This document shows, piece after piece, positions 38,163 through 47,600 of a stretch of DNA of 64,000 bases (its first letter is position 1; every line of letters starts with the position of its first letter). Position numbers and translations under genes: made by a program. Source of the DNA: Mumia xiangluensis (GTDB lineage Bacteria > Actinomycetota > Actinomycetes > Propionibacteriales > Nocardioidaceae); the NCBI RefSeq assembly GCF_010994095.1, contig NZ_WJYO01000007.1:1-64000 (forward strand), written 5' to 3'. Under the pieces are notes generated by a model that worked only from the letters and a program-made list of their open reading frames with translations, had not been told where the DNA came from and did no database searches.

Positions 38163-38825
38163 GTGGACAGGCTTGTGTGGATCGACTGTGAGATGACCGG
38201 GCTCGACCTCGATCGAGATGCGTTGATCGAGGTGGCGGCGATCGTCACCGACTTCGACCTCAAACCCGTGGCCGAGGGCATCGAGGTGGTCATCAAGCCG
38301 CCGCGCGAGGCCCTCGACCAGATGAACGACGTCGTCACCGAGATGCACACCGCATCCGGCCTCATCACGGAGCTCGACGACGGCCTGGCCCTCGCCGACG
38401 CCGAGCAGGTCGTCCTCGACTACGTCAAGCAGCACGTGCCCGAGCCGCGCAAGGCGCCGCTGGCCGGCAACTCCATCGGCACCGACCGCGCGTTCCTGCT
38501 GCGCTACATGCCGGAGCTCGAGGGCTACCTCCACTACCGCGTGATCGACGTCTCCTCCATCAAGGAGCTGTCGCGCCGCTGGTACCCCCGCGCCTACTTC
38601 GCCTCTCCTGCCAAGACCGGCAACCACCGGGCCCTCGCCGACATCCAGGAGAGCATCGAGGAGCTGCGCTACTACCGGGCCGCCGTCTTCGTGCCCGAGC
38701 CCGGCCCCGACAGCGAGACGGCCAAGGCCATCGCGGCCGAGCACGCCGGCTCCTTGCGCGGGCAGGTCGAGCCGTCGCGCGAGCAGGCCGAGGAGCCGAC
38801 CCGGATTTCGGACGGCGAGGCCTGA
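38163..38825 (+). CDS. orn: Oligoribonuclease
   Basis: Orn is a 3'-5' exoribonuclease that finishes degradation of 2-5-nt RNAs, including pGpG from c-di-GMP. The 220-residue DEDDh protein has WIDCEMTGLD (Asp, Glu), NSIGTDRAFL (Asp), and RALADIQESIEEL with His at GNHRALAD. An extra acidic C-terminal tail of about 30 residues (EHAGSLRGQVEPSREQAEEP) goes beyond the usual 180-residue form. GTG 38163 fits the TAGGGT box. tRNA-His follows 49 bases after the stop. Confidence 0.95.
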   Translation: MDRLVWIDCEMTGLDLDRDALIEVAAIVTDFDLKPVAEGIEVVIKPPREALDQMNDVVTEMHTASGLITELDDGLALADAEQVVLDYVKQHVPEPRKAPLAGNSIGTDRAFLLRYMPELEGYLHYRVIDVSSIKELSRRWYPRAYFASPAKTGNHRALADIQESIEELRYYRAAVFVPEPGPDSETAKAIAAEHAGSLRGQVEPSREQAEEPTRISDGEA

Positions 38826-38874
38826 CCCGCTACACTCTTTCTCGCCGCACACGGTCCCTGCCGTGGAGCGCGCG

Positions 38875-38950
38875 GTGGGTGTAGCTCAGTTGGTAGAGCA
38901 CCGGCTTGTGGTGCCGGTGGTCGCGGGTTCAAGTCCCGTCATCCACCCCA
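38875..38950 (+). tRNA. tRNA-His (GTG)
   Basis: Acceptor GTGGGTG/CATCCAC, anticodon loop TTGTGGT (anticodon GTG) and T arm GCGGG-TTCAAGT-CCCGT fold well. The base before the acceptor, G at 38874, and discriminator C at 38947 provide the G-1:C73 pair needed for HisRS. CCA is encoded at 38948-38950, unlike the other two tRNAs here. Confidence 0.97.
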
Positions 38951-39019
38951 CAGAGGCCCGGTTCGGACACTGTCCGGCCGGGCCTCTCACGTACCGTCGG
39001 TGGCGTGGAGAGCAAGCCG

Positions 39020-40066
39020 ATGCATGGTGAGTACAAGGTCCCTGGAGGCAAGCTCGTCGTCGCCGACCTCAGCGTCGACGACGGCCGGCTTACGGGCGTA
39101 CGCGTCTCCGGTGACTTCTTCCTGGAGCCCGACGAGGCGTTGGACCGCATCACCGGAGCCCTCGAGTCGATGCCCGCCGACGCCAGCGTGGGGGCGTACG
39201 CGCAGGCTGTCGACGCGTCACTCGACGGCGCGACGATGATCGGCTTCGACGCGCGCTCGGTCGGGTTCGCCGTCACCCGCGCGCTCGGGCGCTCGACCGC
39301 CTGGCACGACCACGCGTTCGAGCTCGTCGACGCCGGCCCGCTCCACCCGCCCGAGCAGATGGCGCTCGACGAGGTGCTCGCCGACCAGGTCGGGGCGGGG
39401 CTGCGGCCGGCGACGCTCCGCGTGTGGGAGTGGGCCTCGAACGCCGTCGTCATCGGCTCGTTCCAGTCGTTGTCGAACGAGGTCGACCTGGAGGCCGCAG
39501 CGCGTCACGACGTAACCGTCGTGCGCCGGATGTCGGGCGGCGGCGCGATGTTCGTCGAGCCCGGCAACACGATCACCTACTCCTTGTACGTGCCGTCGTC
39601 GCTGGTCGAGGGGATGACGTTCGCCGAGTCGTACGCGTTCCTGGACGCGTGGGTGATCCGGGCCCTGCGGGGGCTGGGCCTCGAGGCCGCGTACGTGCCG
39701 CTCAACGACATCGCCACCCCCCAGGGCAAGATCGGCGGCGCGGCGCAGAAGCGGCTCGCGAGCGGCGCCGTGCTGCACCACGTGACGATGTCGTACGACC
39801 TGGACGCCGCGAAGATGCTCGACATCCTGCGGATCGGCCGCGAGAAGCTGTCGGACAAGGGCACGGTGAGCGCCGGGAAGCGCGTCGACCCGCTGCGCAG
39901 CCAGACCGGGCTGAGTCGTGCCGAGATCGTGGCGGCGATGGTGGACCACTTCGCGGACAGCTACGGACTGTCGCGGGTCGCGCTCGACGGCGCGACGCGA
40001 GCGGCGATGGAGGAGCTGGCGACGACGAAGTACGCCGACCCGGGGTGGACCGGCCGCGTGCCGTGA
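39020..40066 (+). CDS. lplA: Lipoate-protein ligase with N-terminal accessory domain
   Basis: The enzyme attaches lipoate or octanoate to 2-oxoacid dehydrogenase E2 or GcvH. The 348-residue protein starts with the small accessory domain (MHGEYKVPGGKLV, residues 1-90), which in E. coli LplA is C-terminal, followed by the catalytic domain with RRMSGGGAMF, Lys in TPQGKIGGAAQKR and the late HHVTMSYDLD. The domain order is therefore swapped relative to E. coli. ATG 39020 is preferred over GTG 39005 (five codons longer) because the domain starts exactly there. Converges on the pseudouridine synthase gene after 4 bases. Confidence 0.9.
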   Translation: MHGEYKVPGGKLVVADLSVDDGRLTGVRVSGDFFLEPDEALDRITGALESMPADASVGAYAQAVDASLDGATMIGFDARSVGFAVTRALGRSTAWHDHAFELVDAGPLHPPEQMALDEVLADQVGAGLRPATLRVWEWASNAVVIGSFQSLSNEVDLEAAARHDVTVVRRMSGGGAMFVEPGNTITYSLYVPSSLVEGMTFAESYAFLDAWVIRALRGLGLEAAYVPLNDIATPQGKIGGAAQKRLASGAVLHHVTMSYDLDAAKMLDILRIGREKLSDKGTVSAGKRVDPLRSQTGLSRAEIVAAMVDHFADSYGLSRVALDGATRAAMEELATTKYADPGWTGRVP

Positions 40067-40070
40067 GGTG

Positions 40071-40991
40071 CTACGCCTCCGGTCGAAGGGGCAGCGTCCG
40101 CGCGCTGGCGAAGCGGCGCTCGGTGCCGTCGTACGGGTCGGTGAACGCGAGCTCTGCCGCCAGCAGCTGCAGCGGCGTCGAGAAGTCGTCCAGGTCCACG
40201 TCGAGCACGGTCGGATAGACGGGGTCGCCGACGATCGGGATGCCGAGCCCGTGGAGGTGGGCACGCAGCTGGTGCGTGCGACCGGTCGCGGGCTCGAGCC
40301 GGTAGACGCCGTGCTCGCCGAGGCGTGACTCCAGCGAGATCAGCGTCTCGGCGTTGGGACGCGCATCCGGCACGACCTCGACCTGGAAGGAGCCGCGCCG
40401 CTTCACGAGGTGGTTGCGTACCGTCGTCGGGAGGTCCAGGGACTCGTCGACGGGCGCCAGAGCGCGGTACGTCTTGCGGGCCTGGCGACGTTGGAACAGC
40501 ATCTGGTACGCGCCGCGCCACCGCTGCTCGGTAGTGAGGACGAGCACGCCGGACGTGATCCGGTCGAGCCGGTGCGCCGGGGACAGCTCCGGCAGACCGA
40601 GCTCGTCGCGCAGGCGAACGACGACGCTCTCGCGGACGTGCCGGCCACGCGGGATCGTCGCCAGGAACGGCGGCTTGTCGACGACGACGAGGCGCTCGTC
40701 ACGGTGCAGGACGTGCAGCTGGCCCGGGACCGGCGCCTCCTCGCGCAGGTCGCGGTAGAACCAGACGAAGGTGTGGGGCTGGTACGGCGCCGCATCGGCG
40801 ACCGTCTCGCCAGCTCCGTCCACGAACCGCTGCGCTGCCAGCATCGCGGCGACGTCGACCTTCTCAGGCAGCCGCCACCGCAGCCACTCCCCCATCGTCG
40901 TCCACGCGACCGGCTCGCGACCGCGGTCCGGCGTACGCAGCCACACCGCGTTGAGCCCGTCGCGCGGCGGGAGCGGCGAACGAGGAGGCAC
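40071..40991 (-). CDS. RluA-family RNA pseudouridine synthase
   Basis: The 306-residue enzyme isomerises uridine in rRNA or tRNA. The catalytic Asp lies in HRLDRITSGVLVL. LHRDERLVVVDKPPFLATIP is the RluA start of the catalytic domain, and GRTHQLRAHLHGLGIPIVGD the conserved end. The first roughly 95 residues are a non-S4 N-terminal extension (AVWLRTPDRG, VAWTTMGEWLRWRLPEKVD) with partial S4-like character. GTG 40991 follows a GGAGGCA-poor region; further upstream starts lie in repeats. Target position cannot be assigned. Confidence 0.9.
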   Translation of the reverse strand: MPPRSPLPPRDGLNAVWLRTPDRGREPVAWTTMGEWLRWRLPEKVDVAAMLAAQRFVDGAGETVADAAPYQPHTFVWFYRDLREEAPVPGQLHVLHRDERLVVVDKPPFLATIPRGRHVRESVVVRLRDELGLPELSPAHRLDRITSGVLVLTTEQRWRGAYQMLFQRRQARKTYRALAPVDESLDLPTTVRNHLVKRRGSFQVEVVPDARPNAETLISLESRLGEHGVYRLEPATGRTHQLRAHLHGLGIPIVGDPVYPTVLDVDLDDFSTPLQLLAAELAFTDPYDGTERRFASARTLPLRPEA

Positions 40992-41048
40992 GGATCGATC
41001 GTAGGCGCGGCGCCCGTCGTCGGTGCGCCAGCGTCCACCCTGGCCGCG

Positions 41049-41103
41049 CGTCGGTGCGCCAGCGTCCACCGCGGCCGGGCGCGTGGACGCTGAGGCACCG
41101 ACG
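41049..41103. terminator. Hairpin downstream of glpD
   Basis: CGTCGGTGCGCCAGCGTCCAC (41049-41069) pairs with 41083-41103 at 19 of 21 positions. A second direct copy of the left arm begins about 28 bases earlier. It lies between glpD and the pseudouridine synthase gene (both minus strand). Confidence 0.55.
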
Positions 41104-41105
41104 CC

Positions 41106-41209
41106 GGGCAGCGCGGCTACTCCACGCGCGCCGGCAGTGCGGCTACTCCACGCGCGCCGGCAGCGCGGCTACTCCACGCGCGCCACCGGCGCTCTACTCC
41201 ACGCGCGCC
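41106..41209. repeat. Tandem duplication of the glpD 3' end
   Basis: CTACTCCACGCGCGCC, which is the reversed code for the last residues of GlpD and its TAG stop, occurs four times, at 41117, 41143, 41169 and 41194 (spacing 26, 26, 25). Only the copy at 41194 is the real gene end. The other three lie downstream of the stop. Confidence 0.85.
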
Positions 41210-42930
41210 ACCGGCACGACGTCCCCCGCCCCCATCCGCGCCGCATCCGCGGTCTCGTCGTCGGGCATCGTCTGGCTCTCGCGCTCGGCATCGACCCGCG
41301 CCCGGTAGTGCTCGACCTCCCGCTCGACCTGCTCCCGCCGCCACCCGAGCGGCGCGGCCATCAGCTCCGCCACCTCCTCGCACGAGGCGGTGCCGCGGTC
41401 GAAGGTCTCGATCGAGATGCGCGTACGGCGCGTCAGCACGTCGTCGAGATGGCGGGCGCCCTCGTGGGTGACGGCGTACACGATCTCGGCGCGGAGGTAG
41501 TCGTCCGCTCCACCCAACGGCTCGCCGAGCGTCCGGTCGTCCACGATCAGGTCGAGCACCTCGTGGATCAGCGCGCCGTACCGGCGGAGCAGGTGCTCGA
41601 TGCGCACCTCGTGCAGCCCTGTCCGCGCAGCAAGGAGCGTCCGGCGGTTCCAGAGCGCCGCGTAGCCGTCGGCCCCGAGCAGCGGGACGTCCTCGGTCAC
41701 GCAGGCGGGGATCACGCGGGTGACACCGAGCGCGTTCGCGGCGGCGTCGACCGCGTCGCGGGCCATCACCCGGTACGTGGTGTACTTCCCGCCGGCGACC
41801 ACGACGAGACCCGGCACCGAGTGCGAGACCGCGTGCTCGCGCGACAGCGTCGACGTCGCCTCGGACTCCCCGCGCAGCAGCGGCCGCAGCCCGGCGTACA
41901 CGCCCTCGACGTCGGCGTGCGTCAGTGGCACGGCGAGCACGGCGTTGACGTGGTCGAGCAGGTAGTCGATGTCGGTACGGCTCGCGGCCGGGTGGTCCTT
42001 CGAGAGCGACCAGTCGGTGTCGGTGGTGCCGATGATCCAGTGCCGCTTCCACGGGATCACGAACAGCACCGACTTCTCGGTCTTGAGGATCAGCCCGGAC
42101 TCCCCCTGGATCCGGTCGCGCGGCACGACGAGGTGCACACCCTTGCTGGCCCGGACGTGGAACTGACCGCGTTCGCCGACCATCGCCTGCGTCTCGTCGG
42201 TCCACACCCCGGTCGCGTTGATCACCTGCGACGCGCGGATCTCGAACTCGTCGCCGGACTCGAGGTCGCGCACGACGACGCCGGTGACCCGCTCGCCCTC
42301 GCGCAGCATGCCGGTGACGCGGGTGCGGGTGGCGACGTGCGCCCCGTACGCCGCCGCGGTGCGCGCGACCATCATCGTGTGGCGAGCGTCGTCGACCTGG
42401 CCGTCGTAGTACTCGATGGCGCCGACGAGCGCGTCCTTGCGCAGCGCGGGCATCCGCTTCAGCGCGCGACGCCGGGTCAGGTGCCGGTGATGCGGCACCC
42501 CGCGGGCCTGACCCGACAGCCACGCCATCGAGTCGTACATCGCCACGCCCGCGCCCGCGTACGCCCGCTCCCACGCGCGGTGGGTGAGCGGGTAGAGGAA
42601 CGGGGTCGGGTGCACCAGGTGCGGCGCGAGCCGGTCGACGAGGAGGCTCCGCTCGGCGAGAGCCTCGGCGACGAGCCCGAAGTCGAGCATCTCGAGGTAG
42701 CGCAGGCCGCCGTGGATCAGCTTCGACGAGCGGCTCGACGTGCCGGAGGCGAGGTCACGGGCCTCGACGAGCCCGACCGTCAGACCGCGCGTCGCCGCGT
42801 CGAGGGCGCATCCCGCGCCGACGACCCCGCCGCCGATGATCACGATGTCGAGCGGGTCGCCGGCGACCGTGCCGCGAAGGGCGTCCAGCGCATCCGTGCG
42901 CGAGGACGGATCGAGCGCGACCGGCCGCAC
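41194..42930 (-). CDS. glpD: Aerobic glycerol-3-phosphate dehydrogenase
   Basis: GlpD oxidises glycerol 3-phosphate to dihydroxyacetone phosphate at the membrane, passing electrons to quinone. The 578-residue FAD protein has IIGGGVVGAGCALDAATRG near residue 30 (Rossmann), SGTSSRSSKLIHGGLRYLEM (substrate and FAD contacts), and later the GGKYTTYRVMARDA motif. The C-terminal domain (after about 410) is the usual helical cap. Its final residues VARVE plus stop are copied three more times downstream. glpK ends 1 base before, so glpK-glpD is an operon. No glpF is in the window. Confidence 0.95.
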   Translation of the reverse strand: MRPVALDPSSRTDALDALRGTVAGDPLDIVIIGGGVVGAGCALDAATRGLTVGLVEARDLASGTSSRSSKLIHGGLRYLEMLDFGLVAEALAERSLLVDRLAPHLVHPTPFLYPLTHRAWERAYAGAGVAMYDSMAWLSGQARGVPHHRHLTRRRALKRMPALRKDALVGAIEYYDGQVDDARHTMMVARTAAAYGAHVATRTRVTGMLREGERVTGVVVRDLESGDEFEIRASQVINATGVWTDETQAMVGERGQFHVRASKGVHLVVPRDRIQGESGLILKTEKSVLFVIPWKRHWIIGTTDTDWSLSKDHPAASRTDIDYLLDHVNAVLAVPLTHADVEGVYAGLRPLLRGESEATSTLSREHAVSHSVPGLVVVAGGKYTTYRVMARDAVDAAANALGVTRVIPACVTEDVPLLGADGYAALWNRRTLLAARTGLHEVRIEHLLRRYGALIHEVLDLIVDDRTLGEPLGGADDYLRAEIVYAVTHEGARHLDDVLTRRTRISIETFDRGTASCEEVAELMAAPLGWRREQVEREVEHYRARVDAERESQTMPDDETADAARMGAGDVVPVARVE

Positions 42931-42931
42931 G

Positions 42932-44449
42932 TCAGTCGACCTCCACCCAGTCGAGGGTCCGCTTCACGGCCTTCTTCCACCCGGCGTACGCCTCCTCGCG
43001 GCGCGCCTCGTCCCACTGCGGCTCCCAGCGCTTCGACTCCTGCCAGTTCCGGCGCAGCTCGTCGGTGTCCTTCCAGAAGCCGACGGCGAGTCCCGCCGCG
43101 TACGCCGCACCGAGTGCGGTCGTCTCGGCGACCCGCGGCCGGCTCACCGGCGTCCCGAGGACATCGGCCTGGATCTGCATGCACAGCTCGTTGAGGGTCA
43201 CTCCCCCGTCGACCTTGAGGACGCCGACGGGGACGCCGGAGTCCTGCACCATCGCGTCGGCGACGTCGCGCGACTGGAAGCAGATCGCCTCGAGCGTCGC
43301 GCGCGCCAGGTGCGCGTTGGTGTTGAAGCGAGAGAGGCCCACGATCGCGCCGCGGGCGTCGGAGCGCCAGTACGGGGCGAACAGGCCGGAGAAGGCCGGT
43401 ACGAAGTAGACACCTCCGTTGTCCTCGACCTGCCGCGCAAGCGCCTCGGACTGCGCGGCGCCGGAGATGATGCCGAGCTGGTCGCGCAGCCACTGCACGG
43501 CCGAGCCGGTGACGGCGATCGAGCCCTCGAGCGCGTAGACGGGACGGGCGTCTCCGAGCTGGTACGCCACGGTGGTCAGCAGTCCGGCCTTGCTCCGGAC
43601 GATCTCGGTGCCGGTGTTGAGGAGCAGGAAGTTGCCCGTGCCGTAGGTGTTCTTCGCCTCCCCGGGCGCGAAGCACACCTGCCCGACGAGGGCGGCCTGC
43701 TGGTCGCCGAGGATGCCGGTGATCGGCACCTGCCCCGCGAAAGGTCCGTCGTCGAGCGTCGTGCCGTACCCGTCAGCGACCGACGACGGCCGGATCTCGG
43801 GCAGCATCGCGCGCGGGATGCCGAAGATCTCGAGCAGCTCGTCGTCCCAGTCGAGGGTCTCGAGGTTCATGAGCATCGTGCGGCTCGCGTTGGTCACGTC
43901 GGTGACGTGCACTCCCCCGCGCCTCCCGCCGGTGAGCTGCCAGGTCAGCCAGCAGTCGGTCGTACCGAACAGCGCATCGCCGCGCTCGGCCGCCTCGCGG
44001 ACGTCGGGCACGTTCTCGAGGATCCACGCGATCTTGCCGCCCGAGAAGTACGTCGCCGGGGGCAGGCCCGCCTTCTCACGGATGATCCCGCCGTACCCCT
44101 CCTGCTCGAGCCGTGCGGCGAGCCTGTCCGTGCGGGTGTCCTGCCAGACGATCGCCGGAGCGTACGGCCGTCCGGTCCGCCGATCCCACACGACGGTGGT
44201 CTCGCGCTGGTTCGTGATGCCGATGGCGGTGAGGTCGGACGCCGTCAGCCGCGCCTTGGCAAGGGCGGTCTGGATGACGGCGCTCGCGCGCTCCCAGATC
44301 TCCAGCGGGTTGTGCTCGACCCATCCGCTGCGCGGCAGGATCTGCTCGTGCTCCAGCTGGTGGCGCGCAACCTCGACACCGTCGTGGTCGAAGATCATGA
44401 ATCGCGTGCTGGTCGTGCCCTGGTCCACGGAACCCACGAAGTCGGCCAT
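42932..44449 (-). CDS. glpK: Glycerol kinase
   Basis: GlpK phosphorylates glycerol with ATP. The 505-residue protein has the FGGY features: [14 protein letters not shown] (phosphate 1), [16 protein letters not shown], and the glycerol-binding Asp/Glu ([17 protein letters not shown]), plus [20 protein letters not shown] near the end. ATG 44449 lies 6 bases after a TAGAAA -10 box (minus strand 44461-44456), predicting a leaderless transcript. Operon with glpD. Divergent from the surface-protein gene. Confidence 0.96.
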   Translation of the reverse strand: MADFVGSVDQGTTSTRFMIFDHDGVEVARHQLEHEQILPRSGWVEHNPLEIWERASAVIQTALAKARLTASDLTAIGITNQRETTVVWDRRTGRPYAPAIVWQDTRTDRLAARLEQEGYGGIIREKAGLPPATYFSGGKIAWILENVPDVREAAERGDALFGTTDCWLTWQLTGGRRGGVHVTDVTNASRTMLMNLETLDWDDELLEIFGIPRAMLPEIRPSSVADGYGTTLDDGPFAGQVPITGILGDQQAALVGQVCFAPGEAKNTYGTGNFLLLNTGTEIVRSKAGLLTTVAYQLGDARPVYALEGSIAVTGSAVQWLRDQLGIISGAAQSEALARQVEDNGGVYFVPAFSGLFAPYWRSDARGAIVGLSRFNTNAHLARATLEAICFQSRDVADAMVQDSGVPVGVLKVDGGVTLNELCMQIQADVLGTPVSRPRVAETTALGAAYAAGLAVGFWKDTDELRRNWQESKRWEPQWDEARREEAYAGWKKAVKRTLDWVEVD

Positions 44450-44455
44450 GGGACG

Positions 44456-44544
44456 TTTCTACACGCCGGCGCACCCAGCGGCCCGCCAACCCGTCGAGCG
44501 GCGCCTTCGCTCGCGCTGCAGACCCCGCGGCCCCGACCTAGGGT
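44456..44544. promoter_or_regulatory. Divergent -10 boxes, glpK / surface protein
   Basis: TAGAAA reads leftward at 44461-44456 toward glpK. TAGGGT reads rightward at 44539-44544; a start about 7 bases later (near 44551) would place the G tract at 44571-44605 inside the 5' leader of the surface-protein mRNA. Confidence 0.45.
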
Positions 44545-44568
44545 GGGGCCCCTGAGCCGCGTGCAGAT

Positions 44569-44606
<38 letters not shown>

Positions 44607-44609
44607 ATC

Positions 44610-47600
44610 GTGCGTGCTAGGTGGGTAGCAGCCGTCGGTGCGCTGGCGATCGCCTCCGGCCTGGTCCTCCCCGCTACGCCGGCCTCAGCCCAGTCGTGGT
44701 CCGCAGACTGTACGAACCCCACCGTCGTGATCGCGACCGACTCCGCCGCGACGCTCAATCTCCAGCCGTCCGACGTGGTCCAGGTCAGCGCACGCTTCAC
44801 CGGCGGCATCAACGCCTTCCCGTACGGGGCTGCGATCTGCGTGACCGCCTCCGGGGCCCTCGCCCCGACGTGGATCAACAACGCGTCGGGAGCGGTGCTC
44901 GTACGCGGTACGGCGACGTTCCCCTCGATCGCCACCAGCGCAGCGTTCGTCCTCGTGAACGAAGGAACGACCGGGTTCCCGCAGGGGATGAACACGAACG
45001 GCGTGGCCTCGCTGCGCAACGAGGCCGGTGGGACGCTCACCGTGGGGTCGTACCTGAATCTCTCGTCGGGGGCCGTCCTGGAGAACGCAGGTGACGCCAC
45101 GCTGCCCTCGAACGTCAACCTCAACGGCAGCTCGCGCATCGAGAACTCGGGCACCATGACGCTGGCGGGCGACCTCACGATCTCGGGCGACATCGACAAC
45201 ACGGGGTGGCTCGACGTCTCCGGCCGGTTGACGTCGAACGGCCAGTCGACGATCTCCAACGCCTGCATGCTGACGATCGGTGGCGACCTCGGCAACAACG
45301 GCGCCCTCGCCAACTCCGGTCACCTGTCGCTCGGAGCGAACCTCCAGAACAACGGCACGATCAGGTCGACCACGACGGGGGTCATGACCGGCCGCGACTT
45401 CAGCAACGACCGAGCGGTCACCGGGTTCGGGCAGTACCGGTTCACGGGCAGCACGCGCACGCAGGGCACGTTCGTGGGCGACTCGCCGGTCAACCCGATC
45501 GTCTTCGAGGACACGTCTCCCGGCGCCGGGATCTTCGACACCGCCAGCGGGACGGTCGCCAACGTCGTGCGCGGTGCGGTCGACGTGACTCCGCCGACGG
45601 CCGGCCTGCCGGGCTGCCGCCCCCCGGGGGACCAACCCACCGCCGACCTCTCGGTCACCAAGTCCGGACCCGCCAGCATCGACGAGGGCGGCCGCCTCAC
45701 GTACGAGATCACCGTGCGCAACCTCGGTCCCGCCGTCGCGCAGGCGGTCCAGGTGCGTGACGACCTCCCGCCGGCGCTGTCGTCGCCGGAGGCGTCCGAC
45801 GCCGGGACGATCAGTGGTGATGTCGCCACCTGGTCGCTCGGTGATCTCGCTGCGGGAGCGACGCGGGTCCTCACCGTTGGAGGGACCGCGCCCAGCGAGG
45901 GAACACTCGTCGACGTCGCACGGGGCTCGAGCACGACGATCGACCCGGACGACACGAACAACAACGGATCCCTTCCCTCCGCGAGTGTCACCACCGTGGT
46001 CCAGTCGATCCCGGACAACACCGCGCCCTCGGTGAACGACCAGACGATCGTGACGGTCACGGACCGGCCGGTCACGGCGAACGTCAACGGCGAGGACGCC
46101 GACGCCGGGCAGGTCCTCGAGTTCGACGACCAGTCCGCGCCGAGCCACGGTTCGGTGCTGGTCCAGGCGGACGGCGCGTACCTGTACGTCCCGGAGCGAG
46201 GCTTCGCCGGGCGGGACCGGTTCACCGTCGAGGGGTGTGACAACGGGGTTCCGGTCCTGTGCGACAGCGCGACCGTGACCATCGAGGTCTACCCGCTGGT
46301 CACGGGCCTGACGGTGGTGACGCTGCGCAACGAACCGGTCGCAATCCCGGTCAGCCTCACGGACCGTGGGACGACGAGTGACCCCGTGGTCGTCGAGGAG
46401 CCGGCCTCCGGGACCGTCACGGGCGGACAGGGAGGCGTCTTCTTCTACGCGCCTGACCAGGACTTCGTCGGGACGGACGAGTTCCGCTACCGGACGTGCA
46501 GCGTCACCGACCCGGACCTGTGCGGCGAGGCGACCGTCACCGTCCACGTGGTGCGTCCTCCGAACAACCCGCCGGTGCTCACCGACATCGCTGTCGCCAC
46601 CGACGCCGAGTCCGCCATCGAAGGGCGAGTCCCCGTCTTCGAGGTGGACGACGGCCAGACCGTCACCGTGACACTCCTCTCGCCACCCGCACTCGGTACG
46701 GCGAGCGTCGAGGCCGACGGCGCCTTCCGGTACGAGCCGGCGGCTGGATTCAGCGGACGCGAGAGCTTCACCGTCCGAGGGTGCGACGTCGGTGCCGACG
46801 GTGACGAGTCGCTGTGCGACGACGCGACTGTCACGGTCACCGTCCGTCCTGTGGCCGTCGATGACGCGGTCGCGGTCGTCCAGGATCAGACGGCCAGCGT
46901 CGACGTCCGCTCGAACGACCTCGGGTCCCCCTCCGAGCCCGTCATCGTCACGGATCCCGACAACGGCACCGCAGTGGCGAATGCCGACGGGTCGGTCTCG
47001 TACACGCCGGACGCCGGGTACGTCGGACCAGACTCCCTCGAGTACGAGGTCTGCAGTCCGTCGGTCCCCGACCTGTGCTCGACGGCCGCCGTCACCATCA
47101 CGGTCGAGGAGGCCCCCACGCCCAACCATCCGCCGTCGCTCGCCGACAGTGCCCGGGTGACCCACGTCGACCAGACCGTCTACGGCCGGCTGCTGGCCAC
47201 GGATCCGCAGACGGCCCGGACGGTCACCATGCCGCGGTCCGGCCGACAGGCGCTGCGGGTCAGCGGCGAGGGCTTGACGTACCGCCTCGTCGGTCCTGCG
47301 CCCGACGGCGGCGTCCTCGTCGTGAACACGAACGGCACCTGGACGTACACACCCGACGGCTCGTTCGTCGGGCGGACCAGCTTCAGGGCCGAGGTGACCG
47401 ATGACGGCGGCCTCACCGACGAGGCCACGGTCGCGCTGACCGTACGACCGCGCGCGACGGACGACCTCACTCGCGTCAGGTCCACCCAGGCCGTGTCGAT
47501 CGACATCGGACGCAACGACCTGGGCGACGTCGGCGAGCCCGTCCTGCTGGGCCAGCCGGACGCGGGTACGGCACGGCTCGACGGCTCGGTCCTCACCTAC

